From Acidobacteriota bacterium (GTDB lineage: Bacteria > Acidobacteriota > Thermoanaerobaculia > Multivoradales > SZUA-115), in contig QIHU01000370.1 in assembly GCA_003231035.1 (NCBI GenBank), positions 1 to 32,213 on the forward strand: a stretch of 32,213 nucleotides of DNA. Direction: 5' to 3'. The translations under genes were made by a program, and so were the position numbers. Shown piece after piece: positions 27,770 to 32,213 of this stretch (its first letter is position 1; every line of letters starts with the position of its first letter). The notes below the pieces were generated by a model. The model did not search any database and was not told where the DNA came from. It worked only from the letters and a program-made list of their open reading frames with translations.

Positions 27770-30160
27770 ATGGCAAGGAAAAGCAAGAAACCAGACCTAG
27801 AGTCACCGGATCTAGTCACCGATATCCCGGATGTGCTCCCGGTGCTACCGCTCAAAGATGCGGTGCTCTTCCCCTACATCATCCTGCCCTTGTCGGTCCG
27901 GCGGGACAAGAGCATGGTGGCGATCGATCGGGCCTTGGCCACCCATCGGTTGCTGCTCTTGGTGTCGCAGCGCGACCCCACGGTTGACGATCCCGACGCA
28001 GACGGGCTCTACTCGGTCGGCACCGCGGCGGCCATCATGCGCATGCTCAAGCTGCCCGACGGCCGCACCCGTATCTTGGTGCAAGGGCTGGCCCGTGCTC
28101 GGCTCGAACACCTAGGCCAGACGGAGCCCTTCCTGCAAGGCAAGATCCAACTTATCGAAGAGGCCAGGATCGACGACAAGAGCGCCATGAACGCGCAAGC
28201 CTTGACCCGCAATCTCAAAGAGAACCTCGATCATGTGGTCAACTTGGGCCGGGGTATCTCCCCCGAGGTGATGGTGATCGCCTCCAATTTGGACGACCCC
28301 GGCCGTCTGGCTGACCTCGCCGCCAGCAATCTCGAGATCAAAGTCGACGAGGGCCAGCAGGTGCTGGAGATCTCAGATCCGATCGAGCGGCTGGAGAAGG
28401 TCAATAAGTTGCTCAACCGTGAGGTGCAGGTTCTCACCATGCAGCAGGAGATCTCTTCACAGGCGCGCGGCGAGATGGACCGCTCGCAACGTGAGTACTA
28501 CCTGCGTCAGCAGCTCCAGGCGATCCGAGACGAACTCGGAGAAGGCGATGAGCTGGCCAGCGACATCGAGGGCTACCGCCGGGCGGTCAAAGACAAGGAG
28601 CTCTCCACAATCGCGCTGGAGGAGATGGAGCGCCAGATTCGCCGACTGGAACGCAGCCATCCCGAGAGTGCCGAGACCTCGGTCCTGCGCACCTATCTCG
28701 ACTGGCTGACCGACCTACCTTGGAACACCTACAGCGCCGACAACCTCGATCTCGATCATGCCCGCCGGATTCTGGACGAAGATCACTTCGAGTTGGAGAA
28801 GATCAAAGAACGGATCATCGAGTACCTCGCGGTGCGGCGGTTGAAGAAGGATAGCCGAGGTCCGATCCTCTGTTTCGTCGGCCCTCCCGGGGTCGGCAAA
28901 ACGTCGCTCGGCCGTTCGATCGCTCGCGCCCTGGGACGCCAGTTCGTCCACCTTTCCTTGGGTGGAGTCCGCGACGAGGCAGAGATCCGCGGCCATCGTC
29001 GAACCTATGTCGGAGCACTTCCCGGCCGCATCCTACAAAGTCTTCGTCAAGCCGGAACTAGCAACCCGGTCTTCATGTTGGACGAGATCGACAAGATCGG
29101 CGCCGATTACCGCAGCGACCCCTCCTCGGCACTGCTCGAAGTCCTCGACCCAGAACACAATTCCTCCTTCTCGGATCATTTCTTGGGACTTCCCTACGAC
29201 CTCTCGCAGGTACTGTTCATCGCCACCGCCAACCTGCTCGACCCCATCCAACCGGCCTTCCTCGACCGCTTGGAGGTCCTTCGTCTCACCGGCTATACCG
29301 AGGACGAAAAGCAACAGATCGCCAAGCGTCATCTCATCCCGAAACAAACCGAGGCCCACGGCATCGACGGCAAGAACGTTGCCTTCACCCGCCCCGGAAT
29401 CTCCTGTTTGATCTCCTCCTACACCAAGGAAGCGGGCCTGCGAAACCTCGAACGCGAGATCGCGGCCGTCTGCCGCAAGGTGGCGGTACGGGTTGCGCGA
29501 GGGGAAGATCGCCAGTTGCGGGTGACTCCGAAACAGATCGAACGGCTCTTGGGTCCGGCGAAATTCCATCTCGAAGAGCTGTTGAGCCACGACCGAGTCG
29601 GCGTCGCCACCGGTCTTGCCTGGACCGCGGCCGGCGGCGACCTGTTGTTTATCGAAGCGGTGGCAACCCCGGGCAAAGGCGACTTGGTCCTCACCGGGCA
29701 ACTCGGCGAAGTGATGCGCGAGTCGGCCCAAGCAGCGCTGAGCTTCGCGCGAGTCTACGCCGCCCGGCAAGCTGCGGCTGAAGATAGCAACGGCGCGGAC
29801 TCCGAGTTCTTCTCCAAGCACAATATTCACGTCCACGTCCCCGCCGGATCGATCCCCAAGGATGGACCATCGGCAGGTATCACCATGGCGACCGCGATCA
29901 TCTCGGTCTTCACCGGCCGACCGGTGAACCGGCGACTGGCGATGACTGGAGAGATCACCCTGCGCGGCGACATCCTGCCGATCGGCGGCCTCAAAGAGAA
30001 GATCATGGCTGCCCGACTGGCCGGCGTGGAGACACTCTTGTTGCCCAAACTCAACCAACGCGACTTGGTCGAAGTTCCGGAACCGATCAAGAAAGGGCTC
30101 ACCTTCAAATTCGCCGAACACCTCGGTGAGGTTCTCGAACACGCCTTGCTTGCCAAGTGA
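27770..30160 (+). CDS. lon: ATP-dependent protease Lon
   Basis: LPVLPLKDAVLFPYIILPLSV, GPPGVGKTSLGRSIARALGRQFVHLSLGGVRDEAEIRGHRRTYVGALPGRI, catalytic PKDGPSAGITMATA. Confidence 0.97.
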   Translation: MARKSKKPDLESPDLVTDIPDVLPVLPLKDAVLFPYIILPLSVRRDKSMVAIDRALATHRLLLLVSQRDPTVDDPDADGLYSVGTAAAIMRMLKLPDGRTRILVQGLARARLEHLGQTEPFLQGKIQLIEEARIDDKSAMNAQALTRNLKENLDHVVNLGRGISPEVMVIASNLDDPGRLADLAASNLEIKVDEGQQVLEISDPIERLEKVNKLLNREVQVLTMQQEISSQARGEMDRSQREYYLRQQLQAIRDELGEGDELASDIEGYRRAVKDKELSTIALEEMERQIRRLERSHPESAETSVLRTYLDWLTDLPWNTYSADNLDLDHARRILDEDHFELEKIKERIIEYLAVRRLKKDSRGPILCFVGPPGVGKTSLGRSIARALGRQFVHLSLGGVRDEAEIRGHRRTYVGALPGRILQSLRQAGTSNPVFMLDEIDKIGADYRSDPSSALLEVLDPEHNSSFSDHFLGLPYDLSQVLFIATANLLDPIQPAFLDRLEVLRLTGYTEDEKQQIAKRHLIPKQTEAHGIDGKNVAFTRPGISCLISSYTKEAGLRNLEREIAAVCRKVAVRVARGEDRQLRVTPKQIERLLGPAKFHLEELLSHDRVGVATGLAWTAAGGDLLFIEAVATPGKGDLVLTGQLGEVMRESAQAALSFARVYAARQAAAEDSNGADSEFFSKHNIHVHVPAGSIPKDGPSAGITMATAIISVFTGRPVNRRLAMTGEITLRGDILPIGGLKEKIMAARLAGVETLLLPKLNQRDLVEVPEPIKKGLTFKFAEHLGEVLEHALLAK

Positions 30161-30175
30161 CTCCGAAGAGGCCCG

Positions 30176-31279
30176 ATGAGCGGTAGCTTTGAAGATCGGC
30201 TCACCGGCTGGCTACGCCAGTTCGCCGCCGGAGCCGGCGGAGAGGCGATCGGCGACGACGCCGCCTTTCTTCCCGCCGGTGGACCCTGGGCATGGACCAC
30301 CGATACGCAGATCGAAGGGGTTCATTTCCAGCCTGGCCTTTCACCCCAGCTCCTGGCCCGACGCCTCCTGGCGGTCAATCTCTCGGACCTGGCGGCAGTG
30401 GGCGCCATACCGCGCTATGCGTTGCTCGCCCTGGCCGCTCCCCGGGGCTTTGACCACCGCGCCTTTTTCCGTGCCTTTGTCGCCGCTTGCAAGGCTCACG
30501 ACCTGCACCTGGTTGGCGGCGATCTGGCGACCAGTCCGACCTGGACCGCCGCCCTCACTCTCGTCGGCGAGCCCGCGGCAAAGCGCTGGGTCGAGCGTCG
30601 CGGAGCACGGCCCGGAGACCGCCTCTGGGTGGGGGGCACCCTCGGAGAGTCCGCCCTCGGGTGTCACCTCCTCGCCCTCGGGGCGCGTCCCAAGGGCCGG
30701 GCGATCGAGCTGCCCGCTTCCCTCCTCTCAAGATCCCCGCCTTCCCCGCGTTTGCTCAAGGCGGCGCGGCGAGCGGTACGTCGCCATCTGGCCCCGCGGC
30801 CCCAACTATCCCTAGGTAGCTGGCTAGCCAAACGAACGCGTAGCGCCGCGATCGACCTCTCGGATGGTCTTTCCTTGGACCTCCACCGCCTCTGCAGGGC
30901 TAGCCAGGTTGGCGCGGTTCTCGACCACCGCACCTTGCCAACCGCCGCCGATTTCAAGCCGTTGTGTCAGCGACTCGGCCTTAACTCCCTAGACCTGATG
31001 CTCGCGGGAGGCGAGGACTACGTGCTCCTCTTCACCCTGCCACCACGGGTGCGCCCGCCCCGAGAGTTCTTCCCCGCGGCCAGATCGATCGGGGTCCTTT
31101 CTGAACAACGGCCACTCCGTTTGGCCATCGACGGCAAGCTGCACCCCATCGAAGAACGCGGCTGGGATCACCTTGGGTATGAGGATCGGCCCGCCACGCA
31201 AAGAAAAAGCCCACCCCGCGAAAAAAGGGTGGGCTCTGACCCATCGATCGTCTCTAAAGCTACACCAGCGGCTTCTTGA
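30176..31279 (+). CDS. thiL: Thiamine-monophosphate kinase
   Basis: GDDAAFLPA, DTQIEGVHF, NLSDLAAVGAIPRYALLALAAP, DLSDGLSLDLHRLC, LAGGEDYVLLFTLP. Confidence 0.93.
   Translation: MSGSFEDRLTGWLRQFAAGAGGEAIGDDAAFLPAGGPWAWTTDTQIEGVHFQPGLSPQLLARRLLAVNLSDLAAVGAIPRYALLALAAPRGFDHRAFFRAFVAACKAHDLHLVGGDLATSPTWTAALTLVGEPAAKRWVERRGARPGDRLWVGGTLGESALGCHLLALGARPKGRAIELPASLLSRSPPSPRLLKAARRAVRRHLAPRPQLSLGSWLAKRTRSAAIDLSDGLSLDLHRLCRASQVGAVLDHRTLPTAADFKPLCQRLGLNSLDLMLAGGEDYVLLFTLPPRVRPPREFFPAARSIGVLSEQRPLRLAIDGKLHPIEERGWDHLGYEDRPATQRKSPPREKRVGSDPSIVSKATPAAS
31208..31235 (-). terminator. Rho-independent terminator of the HTH-duplication gene, embedded in the thiL 3' coding end
   Basis: Perfect 9-bp stem AGCCCACCC / GGGTGGGCT with 10-nt loop; on the minus strand followed by TTTTTCTT-like tract. 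No T-tract on the plus strand. Confidence 0.75.
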
Positions 31280-31958
31280 GTTTCTTGATCAAACGGTCGA
31301 ACTTCTTCTGCAGCTGGTTGTAGGTCTTCTCCAGTTCCCGAATCCGCTTTTCGGCTTCACGGGGAAGTTCCAGCAACGTCGCCACGGAAGCCGCCGCGAC
31401 GGCCCTGACCGCTCCGGTGGCACCAGCGGCCTTGCGACCCCGGTGCGCCTTCTTCGGCGCTCCCCGTTTGCTCTTGCTTCGAATCTCGGTAAACACCGCG
31501 ACCGCTTCCGGCTTGAATCGAAGATTGCGCCCCTTACCCTTGTGCGGCAAGCGGTTCAGGAAGTTCTTCTTGTAGCGCAGGAGAGTCGGGTAGGAAATCC
31601 CGGTGGCCTCCTGGACCTGGGTCAAGGTCAAGAGCTTCTCCCCCGTCTCGAGCACGGCTGTGCTCGTCTTCTTGGGCGGCAGCGAAGGCTTCGCGGCGGT
31701 CGTTCCCGCGCTCGCGCTCTTGCGCGGACGGCCGCGCTTGCTGATGTTTTCCTTCTTGATCTCTTTGAAGACCGCCAAGGACTTGACGTAGTAGCGCTGC
31801 TTACGCCCTTCGCCTTCAGATGGAATTCGATCTTGGTACAATTTCTTGTAACGTTGCAGGGTCGGCATCGAGATCTTCGTCCGCTTCGAAACCTCCGACA
31901 GGGTCAAGAGCTTTCGTCCTGAGCGGGTGGTTTTCTTCGCACGCGCCTTGGTCGCCAT
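31260..31958 (-). CDS. Protein with two tandem HTH (MerR-like) units each ending in an AT-hook-like basic motif, plus C-terminal coiled coil
   Basis: LLTLSEVSKRTKISMPTLQRYKK...KRGRPRK and LLTLTQVQEATGISYPTLLRYKK...KRGAPKK; SD aaggaga 6-9 nt before ATG at 31958. Confidence 0.8.
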   Translation of the reverse strand: MATKARAKKTTRSGRKLLTLSEVSKRTKISMPTLQRYKKLYQDRIPSEGEGRKQRYYVKSLAVFKEIKKENISKRGRPRKSASAGTTAAKPSLPPKKTSTAVLETGEKLLTLTQVQEATGISYPTLLRYKKNFLNRLPHKGKGRNLRFKPEAVAVFTEIRSKSKRGAPKKAHRGRKAAGATGAVRAVAAASVATLLELPREAEKRIRELEKTYNQLQKKFDRLIKKLKKPLV

Positions 31959-32129
31959 GGGAACTCTCCTTTTCATTTTGAAAAATAGGCTGGGATAGTC
32001 AGTCTGGAAAGACCAGGCCCGAAACACTGAATGAAGGCCGGATACGAGACTGAGTAAGATTGTCTCTCAAGGAAACTGATTATCGAAAAGAAAGTCAACC
32101 TTCCGAGTCGACGCATCCAAAAATCTTAG

Positions 32130-32213
32130 TTAGGTCCGCAGCTTCAACTGTTTAACAAGATAGGACAGAGCCTGGCGAGTGAGCCCAAGGCGGCGCGCGG
32201 CCGCGGCCTGGTT
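32130..32213 (-). CDS. C-terminus of a Fis-type HTH regulator (possibly sigma-54-dependent), truncated by the right edge
   Basis: Minus strand reads NQAAAARRLGLTRQALSYLVKQLKLRT-stop, resembling the Fis-family HTH at the C-terminus of NtrC-like activators. Confidence 0.75.
   Translation of the reverse strand, partial: NQAAAARRLGLTRQALSYLVKQLKLRT

Noticed and set aside
29033-30142. 369-aa minus-strand ORF opposite lon
   Set aside because: Antisense shadow of Lon; same codon-bias artefact.
30100-30176. TPP riboswitch in front of thiL
   Set aside because: Only 15 nt separate lon and thiL; no room for and no sign of a THI-box.
1-32213. CRISPR array, transposase/IS element, prophage, rRNA or tRNA gene
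   Set aside because: No regularly spaced repeats, terminal inverted repeats, phage-like proteins or recognisable RNA gene signatures were seen by eye; short or divergent tRNAs would need tRNAscan-SE to exclude.

Overview
GC-rich bacterial chromosomal window made mostly of housekeeping genes; no rRNA, tRNA, CRISPR array or transposase was recognised. Left to right: a possible divergent gene start at the left edge; pyk > rhomboid protease > metallophosphoesterase (+); a mazEF-type toxin-antitoxin pair, an RND/MMPL exporter, pgsA, a lytic transglycosylase, alaS, a DUF2207-like membrane protein, an APC permease, recX, pilT, ilvE, rsmE, prmA, dnaJ, dnaK, grpE and hrcA (all -); a DUF2520/Rossmann protein, an MglA-like GTPase with a long C-terminal extension, nrdR, lon and thiL (+); a protein with two tandem HTH/AT-hook-like units (-); and the C-terminal Fis-type HTH of a gene cut by the right edge (-). 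Gene content is compatible with an Acidobacteriota-like genome, but that is only a guess. The observations most worth following up are: (1) the tandemly duplicated HTH + AT-hook-like + coiled-coil protein at 31260-31958, whose apparent terminator lies inside a C-terminal tail of thiL; (2) a metallophosphoesterase split by a ConA/LamG-like insertion and carrying an altered GNH(D/E) motif; (3) an MglA-like GTPase fused to a Pro/Ala/Lys linker and an unrecognised C-terminal module; (4) the mazEF palindrome, which overlaps both the antitoxin start codon and a -10-like sequence. No complete new defence or mobile system could be supported. All calls come from reading the sequence and ORF track; no database search was run.
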